From: Hyphomicrobiales bacterium
Lineage (GTDB): Bacteria; Pseudomonadota; Alphaproteobacteria; Rhizobiales; Rhizobiaceae
Length of the DNA: 64,000 nt
Assembly (NCBI GenBank): GCA_900470155.1
Contig: UBZT01000009.1
Location: forward strand, 62,001 to 126,000
Direction of reading: 5' to 3'
Shown: positions 1-6,739 of the stretch, one piece after another
How positions within the stretch are numbered: position 1 is the first letter of the stretch
How the letters are laid out: each line of letters starts with the position of its first letter
The notes under the pieces: model-generated
What the model saw: the letters and a program-made list of their open reading frames with translations, nothing else
What the model was told of the DNA's origin: nothing
The model's database searches: none
Translations under genes and position numbers: made by a program

Positions 1-1
1 C

Positions 2-295
2 TGGGCCGTGAAGACCTTGATGGACTGCCACACGCCAGTCCTGCCGACCCGATGCGCACAGCGGCTTGTCACCACCGGACCGTTCAGGCTCAGCCGCAAT
101 CCGATATATCTCGGCTATACGTTGTTGACGATTTCCCTAGGCCTGATCAGTGGCAACGGCTGGTTCCTGATCGCCGCTGGCGTTGCGGCATTTGCCACAA
201 GTCTGGTGGCTATACGCTGTGAGGAAATGCACCTGCTCGCCCGCTTCGGTATCGATTTCGAACGGTATTGTCGCCACACCCGGCGCTGGGTCTGA
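2..295 (+). CDS. Isoprenylcysteine carboxyl methyltransferase (ICMT/PEMT)-like membrane protein, 5' truncated
   Basis: The reading frame is open from the first bases of the window, so the gene is cut at its 5' end and only the C-terminal part is visible. The segment RLSRNPIYLGYTL followed by a hydrophobic stretch and a C-terminal CEEMHLLARFG...ERYCRHTRRWV region is the usual signature of the small ICMT/phospholipid methyltransferase family: the RNPxY motif, one or two membrane segments, and the E-x5-FG-x3-Y-x5-RR tail. These integral membrane enzymes methylate lipids or prenylated or small substrates with SAM. The substrate cannot be told here. The gene converges on the MerR gene with about 18 bp between stops. 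Confidence 0.7.
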   Translation, partial: WAVKTLMDCHTPVLPTRCAQRLVTTGPFRLSRNPIYLGYTLLTISLGLISGNGWFLIAAGVAAFATSLVAIRCEEMHLLARFGIDFERYCRHTRRWV

Positions 296-313
296 GGCGG
301 AGGCAAGCGAAGG

Positions 314-700
314 TCAGCTGCCGACGCCGATTTCGACCAGGCGGGTCAGGCAGGCTTCCTCGGCATTGTTGAGTTCCGTCAGGGTCTCGTCGATGTCGCG
401 CCGCTTCTGGCGTAATTCTTCGCGTTTCTCGTCGATGCGCTTCATCATCAGCTTCAACTGACCGATCTCGCCCGGCGGTTCCTTGTAGACATGCACGATC
501 TCGCGGATCTCGGCGATGGTGAAGCCGATGCGGCGGCCACGCAGGATTTCCTGCAGCAGTCGACGATCCGCCGAGCGATAGAGACGGGTTCTGCCGCGCC
601 GCTCGGGATGAAGCAGGCCCTCATCCTCGTAGAAGCGTAGAGTGCGCGTCGACACGCCGAATTCCCGTGTCAGCTCGGTGATGCTATAAAATTTCTTCAC
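314..700 (-). CDS. MerR-family transcriptional regulator (LiuR-like)
   Basis: A 128-residue protein with an N-terminal winged helix-turn-helix of MerR type (SITELTREFGVSTRTLRFYE, residues 6-25), the RRGRTRLYRSADRRLL wing, and a long C-terminal dimerisation coiled coil (about residues 80-115, rich in Lys, Arg and Glu). There is no cysteine cluster of the metal-sensing type. The only Cys is near the C terminus, which argues against a Cu, Hg or Zn sensor. The size and the GFTIAEIREIV segment fit the LiuR/MerR regulators of branched-chain amino acid or acyl-CoA catabolism, but no such target gene is visible next to it, so the regulon is an inference. A palindrome lies in its promoter region. MgtE is encoded just upstream on the same strand. 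Confidence 0.8.
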   Translation of the reverse strand: MKKFYSITELTREFGVSTRTLRFYEDEGLLHPERRGRTRLYRSADRRLLQEILRGRRIGFTIAEIREIVHVYKEPPGEIGQLKLMMKRIDEKREELRQKRRDIDETLTELNNAEEACLTRLVEIGVGS

Positions 701-734
701 ATGCGTTCCTGCTCAATCAAGAACCGACAGCATA

Positions 735-750
735 TTTACATTTACGTAAA
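735..750. promoter_or_regulatory. Dyad-symmetric operator candidate TTTAC-N6-GTAAA upstream of the MerR gene
   Basis: The sequence reads TTTACATTTACGTAAA, with a perfect 10-bp palindrome TTTACGTAAA at 741-750 nested in it. It sits 35-50 bp upstream of the MerR start codon, in an AT-rich island between mgtE and the regulator. MerR proteins bind dyads within their promoters, so autoregulation is the simplest reading. Confidence 0.45.
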
Positions 751-759
751 AGTCAATTT

Positions 760-2187
760 TTAGCTGCCGATCCCAATCCCAAACCACCATGTGGCAAGAC
801 CGAGGAAACTGAAAAATCCGGTGGTATCGGTGATCGCCGTGACAAACACTGCAGACGAAACCGCCGGATCGGCGCCGGCGCGCACCAGAAGAATGGGGAT
901 GGTAATCCCGGCCATGGCGGCGGCGAACATGTTGATCAGCATGGCGGTGGTAATCAGACCGCCGATGTAGATGTTCTGGAACCAGGTCGCCGCAACCGCG
1001 CCGACCAGACAGCCGAACAGGACGCCATTGATCAGCCCAACCCCCGCTTCACGACGCACGACGCGCCAGGCATTGTGGATGTCAAGATTGCGGGTTGCCA
1101 GCGCCCGGACGGTCACGGTCATGGTCTGCGAACCAGCATTGCCGCCCATACCGGCAACGATGGGCATCAGGATCGCCAAAGCCACCACCTGCTCGATCGT
1201 TGCCTCGAACAGCGAGATGACCGATGCCGAGACGAAGGCGGTGAACAGGTTGACCGCCAGCCACGGCACGCGTGAGCGCGACGTTTCCGCGACACTGTCA
1301 GACAGTTCTTCGTCGCCGACGCCGCCGAGGCGCATCAGGTCTTCCTCGGCCTCTTCCTGGATAACGTCGACCACGTCGTCGATGGTCAGCACGCCGACGA
1401 GCCGGCCGCTTTCGTCAACAACGGCGGCCGACAGAAGGTCATACTGCTCGAAAAGCTGCGCAGCCTCTTCCTGGTCCATTTCGGCCGGAATCGGATGATT
1501 GGTCTCGCGCATGATGGTTTCGATCTTCACCTGGCGTTTGGTGCGCAGGATACGGTCGAGATCGATGACGCCGAGCAGTTTGAAGGTCGGGTCGATGACG
1601 AAGATCTGGGTGAAGCTGTCCGGCAACCCCTCTTCGTCGCGCATGTAGTCGATCGTCTGGCCGACCGTCCAGAACGGCGGCACGGCGACGAACTCGGTCT
1701 GCATGCGGCGACCGGCCGAGCTTTCCGGATATTCCAGAGCCCGGCGCAGGCGAACGCGCTCGGTGAACGGCAACTGAGCCAGGATTTCGTCGCGGTCTTC
1801 CTTGTCGAGGTCTTCGAGAATGTAGACCGCGTCATCGGAATCGAGATCGCCGATGGCAGCCGCAATCTGGGCATTCGGCAGATGGCCGACGATCTGCAGG
1901 CGGATCGCCTCGTCGACCTCGGTCAGCGCCGTCATGTCGAAATCGTCGCCAAGCAGGCGGACAAGCGCGATGCGCTGATCCGGCTGGATAGCCTCGATCA
2001 GGTCGCCGAGTTCCGATTCGTGCAGGCGGGCGACACGCTGGCGCAGGAAGAGCAGGTCGCGGTCGGCGATCGCTGCGCCGACCATGGCCAGAAAGTCCAG
2101 CCGGATCGAGCCATCGTCGCCGTAGATGTCCTCATGCACCTCTTCCGGCGTCGGGCGGGTGCGGAGGTCTTCCTCGTTGTCCGTCAT
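760..2187 (-). CDS. mgtE: Magnesium transporter MgtE
   Basis: A 475-residue protein with the full MgtE architecture. An acidic N-terminal superhelical domain (about residues 35-140) is followed by two CBS domains (about 145-275; VIDPTFKLLGVIDLDRIL and AAVVDESGRLVGVLTIDD), a connecting helix, and five C-terminal membrane segments (about 310-475). The conserved pore-region signature GMGGNAGSQTMTV is present, as is the last-helix ITDTTGFFSFLGLA motif with its Asp. MgtE is a homodimeric inner-membrane Mg2+ channel gated by cytosolic Mg2+ bound at the N and CBS domains. It appears monocistronic. I saw no Mg2+ riboswitch in the short leader. Confidence 0.93.
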   Translation of the reverse strand: MTDNEEDLRTRPTPEEVHEDIYGDDGSIRLDFLAMVGAAIADRDLLFLRQRVARLHESELGDLIEAIQPDQRIALVRLLGDDFDMTALTEVDEAIRLQIVGHLPNAQIAAAIGDLDSDDAVYILEDLDKEDRDEILAQLPFTERVRLRRALEYPESSAGRRMQTEFVAVPPFWTVGQTIDYMRDEEGLPDSFTQIFVIDPTFKLLGVIDLDRILRTKRQVKIETIMRETNHPIPAEMDQEEAAQLFEQYDLLSAAVVDESGRLVGVLTIDDVVDVIQEEAEEDLMRLGGVGDEELSDSVAETSRSRVPWLAVNLFTAFVSASVISLFEATIEQVVALAILMPIVAGMGGNAGSQTMTVTVRALATRNLDIHNAWRVVRREAGVGLINGVLFGCLVGAVAATWFQNIYIGGLITTAMLINMFAAAMAGITIPILLVRAGADPAVSSAVFVTAITDTTGFFSFLGLATWWFGIGIGS

Positions 2188-2425
2188 TCAAGCACCCTCG
2201 CATCATTCTGTCGTGCCGCGCCCGGCCGCCGCAGAATGGCGGCTAAAAACGTATTGTCAACAACTGCATAGCGATTTGATCTCGCCCGGATGTGCAAATG
2301 CAAAGGCTCCCTGCTAACCTATCGGCGCGGCCCGGTCGAGTCCCGTTCCGGCAGACCGGAAGGTCGCTTGCGTCCGCCACATCAACGGGTCTCGACCGGC
2401 CCGCAACACGAGACCGACAACCACC

Positions 2426-2920
2426 GTGACAGTGCTTTCGATCCGCCGCTACCCCGATCCCGCCCTGAAAACCCGCTGCCTGCCGGTGACCGTATTCGAC
2501 GCGGGCCTCAAGGCCCTGGCCGATGGCCTGCATGCCGCGATGACGGCAGCACCGGGCGTCGGCATCACCGCTGCCCATTGCGGCATCTTGCACCGGCTCG
2601 TCGTGCTCGACCTGGCCGAACTTGGCGGCCGAAGCGACTATGTCAATCCAGAGCTTGTATCGGTGTCGGACGAGACCATGGAACACACCGAGGGCAGTGT
2701 CTCGATGCCGGGAATGACCGACACGGTGGTGCGGCCGCGCCGCATCGACATCCGCTACTGCACCCTCGACGGCGTGGAGATACATGAAACGCTCGACGGT
2801 TTTGCCGCCATCTGCATGCAGCACGAGATCGACCAGCTCGACGGCATATTCTGGATCCAGCGGCTGTCGCGCCTGAAACGCGAACGGTTGTTGAAGAAAT
2901 GGGACAAGCAGGCGCGCTGA
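2426..2920 (+). CDS. Peptide deformylase homologue with altered active-site motifs (probably inactive)
   Basis: A 164-residue protein of deformylase length and fold, starting at GTG 2426. All three diagnostic motifs can be found but are altered. Motif I reads GVGITAAH (residues 44-51; usual GxGLAAxQ, with Gln replaced by His). Motif II reads EGSVS (89-93; usual EGCLS), so the metal-ligand Cys is Ser. Motif III reads QHEIDQLDG (132-140; usual QHExDHL), so the second metal-ligand His is Gln. Two of three Fe2+ ligands are therefore lost. Deformylases remove formyl from nascent Met. This copy is unlikely to do so and is best called a deformylase-like protein, probably a divergent paralogue. The reading frame is intact, so it is not a simple pseudogene. 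Confidence 0.85.
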   Translation: MTVLSIRRYPDPALKTRCLPVTVFDAGLKALADGLHAAMTAAPGVGITAAHCGILHRLVVLDLAELGGRSDYVNPELVSVSDETMEHTEGSVSMPGMTDTVVRPRRIDIRYCTLDGVEIHETLDGFAAICMQHEIDQLDGIFWIQRLSRLKRERLLKKWDKQAR

Positions 2921-3002
2921 ATTGCATTCCGCTGCCTGTGCCGGCGAACAAAGCCGCCCCCCATGCGTTTGCTCTTCAACTGGCAAGTGAAGGAGCAGAT
3001 CC

Positions 3003-3503
3003 ATGGCCAAGGACCGCAGCACGACCGAATTTTCCCGCGAAGACGATTACCGCGATTATGAGCAGCGCGATATCGACAATGGCTGGCCCTATGCCGACGG
3101 TGCGGGCGCGGCGGCAGAGCCGGTCGGCAACCATGGCTACGGCGAGACCGGCGCCAATTTCGACCGTGATCGCAACAAGGGATTTGGTGTGAGCCCCGTG
3201 GAGGCGGACGGTTCCCAGCGGGCGCCAGCGACGCCGGAAGTTCCGAGCGAGGACTTTGGCGGCGACGACGACCAGCTCGAATCGGACATCGATGCAGCGC
3301 TCGCCGATCTCGATGAGACGACGCTGGCAGGCATCGACATCCAGGTCGATGGCCATCTCGTGACGTTGCGCGGCGCTGTTGATACCGCCGAGGAGCGCCG
3401 AATGATCGAATTGAAGGTGCTCGCGATCGACGGCGTCAACGCGGTGCACAATCACATCACGACGCTGGGCATCGACAGTCACATTCCAAGCGACGCCGAT
3501 TGA
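3003..3503 (+). CDS. BON-domain protein with acidic disordered N-terminus
   Basis: 166 residues. The first 85 are low-complexity, acidic and rich in Gly, Asp and Tyr (FSREDDYRDYEQRDID and onwards) and look disordered. Residues about 90-155 form one BON domain (IDIQVDGHLVTLRGAVDTAEERRMIELKV...INAVHNHI-like pattern, with the conserved Gly of the LRGAV turn). BON domains bind phospholipid or surfaces and occur in OsmY-type envelope stress proteins. There is no signal peptide, so a cytoplasmic or peripheral membrane location is more likely than periplasmic. A strong Shine-Dalgarno (AAGGAG) precedes ATG 3003. The gene stands alone between the deformylase homologue and a terminator. Confidence 0.75.
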   Translation: MAKDRSTTEFSREDDYRDYEQRDIDNGWPYADGAGAAAEPVGNHGYGETGANFDRDRNKGFGVSPVEADGSQRAPATPEVPSEDFGGDDDQLESDIDAALADLDETTLAGIDIQVDGHLVTLRGAVDTAEERRMIELKVLAIDGVNAVHNHITTLGIDSHIPSDAD

Positions 3504-3561
3504 CGATCGAAACAACAAGGTTGTCAGCGAGAATACTGATCCTGCAGTGGAAAACAAAAAA

Positions 3562-3586
3562 CCCGGCCAGATGGCCGGGCTTTTTT
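3562..3586. terminator. Bidirectional Rho-independent terminator
   Basis: A perfect 8-bp stem CCCGGCCA/TGGCCGGG (3562-3569 and 3572-3579) with a GA loop, flanked by an A run on the left and a T run on the right. It can end the BON-protein transcript rightwards and the tRNA-Leu transcript leftwards. The T run touches the encoded CCA end of the tRNA gene. Confidence 0.85.
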
Positions 3587-3671
3587 TGGTGCGGTCGAGA
3601 AGACTCGAACTTCCACGTCTTGCGACACAGCGACCTCAACGCTGCGCGTCTACCAATTCCGCCACGACCGC
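3587..3671 (-). tRNA. tRNA-Leu, anticodon GAG
   Basis: The minus strand folds as a class II tRNA with a long variable arm. The acceptor stem GCGGTCG pairs with CGACCGC, the D-arm sequence is GGCGGAATTGGTAGACGC, the anticodon arm is CAGCG-TTGAGGT-CGCTG with anticodon GAG, there is a variable arm, and the T arm contains GTTCGAGTC. The discriminator base is A and CCA is encoded (plus-strand tgg at 3587-3589). It is 85 nt including CCA. It reads CUC and CUU leucine codons. Confidence 0.95.
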
Positions 3672-3823
3672 ATCGTGGTAGGCGCCGAATTGCTCCGGCG
3701 GGGCTGCATGTAGCAAAAGCATCCGGGGTCCACAAGCCCGCCATGACAGATTTTTGAAAATTCGGTCCAACCGGTGGATAAGCCTGTGAACAGCCGCGAG
3801 CGACAAGCGTCCAACTCCCCTTG

Positions 3824-3837
3824 AACTCCCGGGAGTT
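3824..3837. repeat. 14-bp perfect palindrome AACTCCCGGGAGTT upstream of lipB
   Basis: AACTCCC followed directly by GGGAGTT, 50-63 bp before the lipB start codon and about 150 bp before the 5' end of the divergently transcribed tRNA-Leu. It could be an operator or chance. No T run follows. The rest of the 215-bp gap between tRNA-Leu and lipB shows nothing else I can support. Confidence 0.3.
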
Positions 3838-3886
3838 TCTTGCCAAGTAAAGGGAAAACAAGGGTTTTCACCCGAAGGCAAATTTC

Positions 3887-4603
3887 ATGCAACGCACCGA
3901 TCTCGATCTTTCCATGCAGGCGGCCGATGGCTGTCCCGCCGTGCGCTGGCGGATCACCGAGGCGCTCGTACCCTACGAGGAAGCCGTCGCCGAAATGGAG
4001 CGCCAGGTGGCGGCAATCGCCGACGGCACGGCCGATGAACTCGTCTGGCTGGTCGAACATCCGCCGCTTTATACCGCCGGCACCAGCGCCGATTCTGCCG
4101 ACCTGATCCAGCCCGACCGCTTTCCGGTCTTTGCCACCGGTCGTGGCGGCGAATATACCTATCACGGCCCCGGCCAGCGGGTGGCCTATGTCATGCTCGA
4201 CCTGAAGCGGCGGCGCCAGGACGTCCGCGCCTATGTGGCGGCCCTCGAAGACGTGGTGATCCGCACGCTCGACAGCATGAATGTGCGCGGCGAACGGCGC
4301 GAAGACCGGGTCGGCGTGTGGGTGCGAAGGCCGGAGAAGCCGCTTTTGCCGGACGGCACGATGGCCGAGGACAAGATCGCGGCGCTGGGTATCCGCTTGC
4401 GCCGCTGGGTCAGTTTTCACGGCCTGTCGATCAATGTCGATCCTGACCTCGACCATTTTTCCGGCATCGTGCCCTGCGGAATCAGGACCTATGGCGTGAC
4501 CAGCCTGGTCGATCTGGGGCTTCCCGTGATGATGACTGATGTCGACATGCGTCTGCGCGATGCGTTCCAGGAGGTCTTCGGAGAGACGGTCAACGACAGC
4601 TAG
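3887..4603 (+). CDS. lipB: Octanoyltransferase LipB (lipoyl(octanoyl)-[ACP] transferase)
   Basis: 238 residues. LipB moves octanoyl from ACP to the lipoyl domains of 2-oxoacid dehydrogenases and GcvH, the first step of lipoate assembly, in the cytoplasm. The diagnostic block [16 protein letters not shown] lies at about residues 86-101. The conserved Lys is in [10 protein letters not shown] (about 164-173), and the catalytic Cys is in [11 protein letters not shown] (about 197-207). The N-terminal [12 protein letters not shown] matches the family H-P-P-V/L-Y-T-x-G stretch. The gene converges on the XRE regulator, whose stop codon lies 10 bp beyond the lipB stop. Confidence 0.95.
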   Translation: MQRTDLDLSMQAADGCPAVRWRITEALVPYEEAVAEMERQVAAIADGTADELVWLVEHPPLYTAGTSADSADLIQPDRFPVFATGRGGEYTYHGPGQRVAYVMLDLKRRRQDVRAYVAALEDVVIRTLDSMNVRGERREDRVGVWVRRPEKPLLPDGTMAEDKIAALGIRLRRWVSFHGLSINVDPDLDHFSGIVPCGIRTYGVTSLVDLGLPVMMTDVDMRLRDAFQEVFGETVNDS

Positions 4604-4620
4604 GCGTAAGGCTTTACGCC
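4603..4620. terminator. Possible shared terminator hairpin of lipB and the XRE gene
   Basis: GGCGTAA-GGCT-TTACGCC forms a 7-bp stem exactly at the junction of two convergent genes. There is no long T run on either side, so it is a weak candidate. Confidence 0.35.
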
Positions 4621-5048
4621 CGCCCTATTGCCGGCCCATCGAGGTCGGACACCGCCTGTTTGCCGTTCTGCCGATCCTCGTAGCGTTCGATCTGCTGGCT
4701 GATCTGGCGGATAAGCCGACCGCATTCCTGGTGGGCATCATTCAGCCGGCGCAGTTGCACCTGCAACGCCTCAATCGGCAGGTCATCGGTTTCTTCGAGC
4801 GGCCCGTAACCATGGCCGGTTATCAGCCACATCGGTGAGACACCGAGAATGCCGGCAAGATCAATCAGGCGCGACGGCCGCGGCTCGCAGCGGTCAGCCT
4901 CCCAGTTGAGCAGGCTGTCCGCTTTGACCCCGAGACGGTTGGCGAGATCGGGCAGCGTAACGCCAGCCGCATCGCGCGCGGCCGACAGGCGCCCGCCCAG
5001 CGTGTCATCGCTCGAATCGATCATCCGTGAAACGCTGCGTGTCGGCAT
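4614..5048 (-). CDS. XRE-family helix-turn-helix regulator
   Basis: 144 residues. Residues about 17-75 form a Cro/CI-type HTH (GGRLSAARDAAGVTLPDLAN, then LGVKADSLLNWEADRCEPRP and LIDLAGILGVSPMWLI), a layout common in alphaproteobacterial regulators that end in the MWLI-x-GHG motif. The C-terminal part (about 90-128) is a Gln- and Arg-rich helix, probably for dimerisation. A strong ribosome site (AAGGAGGATAAGGC before the ATG) supports this start. Targets are unknown and no toxin-like partner is next to it. Confidence 0.8.
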   Translation of the reverse strand: MPTRSVSRMIDSSDDTLGGRLSAARDAAGVTLPDLANRLGVKADSLLNWEADRCEPRPSRLIDLAGILGVSPMWLITGHGYGPLEETDDLPIEALQVQLRRLNDAHQECGRLIRQISQQIERYEDRQNGKQAVSDLDGPAIGRA

Positions 5049-5051
5049 GCC

Positions 5052-5282
5052 TTATCCTCCTTTTGCAAAGAGCCAAGCCCGGAAGCGTCCGGTTGTCAGC
5101 CAGTCTTTTGCATCCTCCAGACGAATATAGGATAGCTCACATGCGGCCGCCACCCCGGCAACGCCATGCACATGCGGGAATTCGCCACAGCACCGCACAA
5201 TGCCTGTTCGCAACGGGTCGTGAGATCGACGGTATCCTTGAACTGCCCTGCAGCCTGTGCTTGATGGCCTGACAATTCGCAA
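5052..5282 (-). CDS. Possible small ORF just upstream of the XRE gene (76 aa at most)
   Basis: The ORF ends 3 bp before the XRE start codon, and the XRE Shine-Dalgarno lies within its last codons, an arrangement seen in coupled pairs. Its central part (CGEFPHVHGVAGVAAACELS and after) looks protein-like, but I do not recognise a family. No clear ribosome site supports the listed start, and the frame overlaps other open frames. It may be spurious. Confidence 0.25.
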   Translation of the reverse strand: MRIVRPSSTGCRAVQGYRRSHDPLRTGIVRCCGEFPHVHGVAGVAAACELSYIRLEDAKDWLTTGRFRAWLFAKGG

Positions 5283-5293
5283 GGCAATCCTTC

Positions 5294-6232
5294 ATGCAGC
5301 AGTCGCAATCGTCGTCCAATCCCCTGCGCGGCATGGTCCTGATGGCCGGTTGCATGCTGGTCCTGCCGGTAATGGATGCGATTGCCAAATACATGGCGAC
5401 TGTCGAGGGTATGTCGCCGGGACAGGTGACATTCTACCGGTTCCTGTTCCAGCTCGCTTCCACCCTGCCCTTCCTGTTCGCTTTGCGCGGAATTGCTGCC
5501 TTGGCTGCCAAGCGTCCGTGGATGAACCTTTTGCGTGGCGCGCTGCATGGGGCGGCGAGCCTGTTGTTCTTCATGGCGGTCAAATACATGCCGCTCGCCG
5601 ACGTTTTTGCCATCTATTTTGTCGAGCCGTTCATCCTGACGGCCTTGTCGGCGGTGTTTCTGGGCGAAAAGGTAGGCTGGCGCCGATGGCTGGCCATTGT
5701 CGTCGGCTTTGGTGGCGCGATGATCGTGATCCAGCCAAGCTATGAGATCTTCGGCCTGACGGCGCTGCTGCCGGTCGCCTGCGCCTTTCTCTTTGCCCTC
5801 TACATGTTCCTCAACCGGGCGATCGGTGAAGCCGATTCGCCGATGACCATGCAGACATTTGCCGGTATCGGTGGAACGCTGTTCATGGTCGGCGCCATGG
5901 CGATCGGAACAAGCGCAGGGGATGCCAATTTTGCGGCCTCCCTGCCGGCATCCTGGTTTGGCCTCATGCTTCTCGCCCTTTTGGGCACAATATCGGGGTT
6001 CATCCATCTTCTCGTCGTGCGCGCGTTTCGCATGGCGCCGCTGTCGGTGCTCGCACCGTTCCAGTATTTCGAGATCATTGCCGCTGTCGCCCTTGGCTAT
6101 CTGTTCTTCGACGAATTCCCGACTGCCTCGAAATGGCTCGGTATCGTGATCATCGTCGGCTCGGGTCTCTTCATTCTCTGGCGCGAGCAGCAACAGTCCA
6201 CCAAGATCGCCAGATCAGAGGCAGCTCGGTAA
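5294..6232 (+). CDS. EamA/DMT-superfamily transporter, ten membrane segments
   Basis: 312 residues with ten predicted hydrophobic helices arranged as two EamA repeats (about residues 10-145 and 155-295). Typical features are FYRFLFQLASTLPFLFALRG in the first repeat, GEKVGWRRWLAIVVGFGGA at its end, and LGYLFFDEFPTASKWLGIVI at the end of the second. DMT proteins export or import small metabolites such as amino acids, purines or SAM. The substrate cannot be told from sequence. The gene stands alone, and the C-terminal tail is basic and cytoplasmic. Confidence 0.85.
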   Translation: MQQSQSSSNPLRGMVLMAGCMLVLPVMDAIAKYMATVEGMSPGQVTFYRFLFQLASTLPFLFALRGIAALAAKRPWMNLLRGALHGAASLLFFMAVKYMPLADVFAIYFVEPFILTALSAVFLGEKVGWRRWLAIVVGFGGAMIVIQPSYEIFGLTALLPVACAFLFALYMFLNRAIGEADSPMTMQTFAGIGGTLFMVGAMAIGTSAGDANFAASLPASWFGLMLLALLGTISGFIHLLVVRAFRMAPLSVLAPFQYFEIIAAVALGYLFFDEFPTASKWLGIVIIVGSGLFILWREQQQSTKIARSEAAR

Positions 6233-6276
6233 GATCCTGCTAACGTCGTTTGTTGGCGAAAATGCAAGGGATCGAG

Positions 6277-6317
6277 CTCTATCCTGTCCTCCAGTTTCAT
6301 GATGAAACAGGATAGAG
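6277..6317. promoter_or_regulatory. 11-bp inverted repeat overlapping the ribosome-binding region of the next ORF
   Basis: CTCTATCCTGT (6277-6287) and ACAGGATAGAG (6307-6317) are exact inverted copies separated by 19 bp. An inner repeat GTTTCAT-G-ATGAAAC (6294-6308) overlaps the right arm. The only Shine-Dalgarno-like bases (AGGA) for the ORF at 6322 lie within the right arm, so a hairpin would hide them. It could equally be a protein-binding dyad. Confidence 0.4.
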
Positions 6318-6321
6318 AAAC

Positions 6322-6672
6322 ATGAGCGAGTTTCGCCTCTCGTTTCCGGCACGTGTCGTTGCCGGCAAACAGAAGCTGTCGGCTGACGACATTCTTCTTT
6401 CACGCATTCTGACGTTTCCCGAGGACGGGCTGACATTGGATGATGTCACGCCGCATCCGGCGATGAACAATTCCCGCTCTGACAGATCTGCAGAGGGGAA
6501 CAGCTATTGCGTCGAGCACCCCCCGCACCATTGCCTCCGAGACCGTGCGCCTTTCGGCGCTGTCGGCACGGCCAAGGACGACAGCATGCGGCACGTCCTT
6601 GCGGATGATCTTGCCGACCGGTGGCTCAAGGTGCCGGACAGGGTCTTTCTCGAGAACGGTCACGCAAGCTAG
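6322..6672 (+). CDS. Unrecognised small ORF, possibly a decayed gene
   Basis: 116 residues, starting at ATG 6322. The N-terminal half (FPARVVAGKQKLSADDILLS, then LTFPEDGLTLDDVT) looks like real protein. The second half is rich in His, Pro, Arg and Asp and looks less natural, as after loss of selection or a frameshift. I cannot place it in a family with confidence. An overlapping minus-strand ORF (6400-6783) looks like a shadow. An 11-bp inverted repeat sits immediately upstream. Confidence 0.35.
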   Translation: MSEFRLSFPARVVAGKQKLSADDILLSRILTFPEDGLTLDDVTPHPAMNNSRSDRSAEGNSYCVEHPPHHCLRDRAPFGAVGTAKDDSMRHVLADDLADRWLKVPDRVFLENGHAS

Positions 6673-6739
6673 CGGCAACGATGCCGTTGGCTGGCGCTTG
6701 CGTCGCATTTTAGCAATTTCAGAAACTCGAACGTAAGAT

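Noticed and set aside
3771..3790. DnaA-box-like GGTGGATAAGCCTGTGAAC between tRNA-Leu and lipB
   Set aside because: Only one near-match (TTATCCACC) with no cluster of boxes and no replication genes nearby, so no evidence for an origin.
5096..6193. A 365-residue minus-strand frame opposite the EamA transporter
   Set aside because: Composition (Gln, His, Arg, Asp) and position antisense to a clear membrane protein mark it as a shadow.
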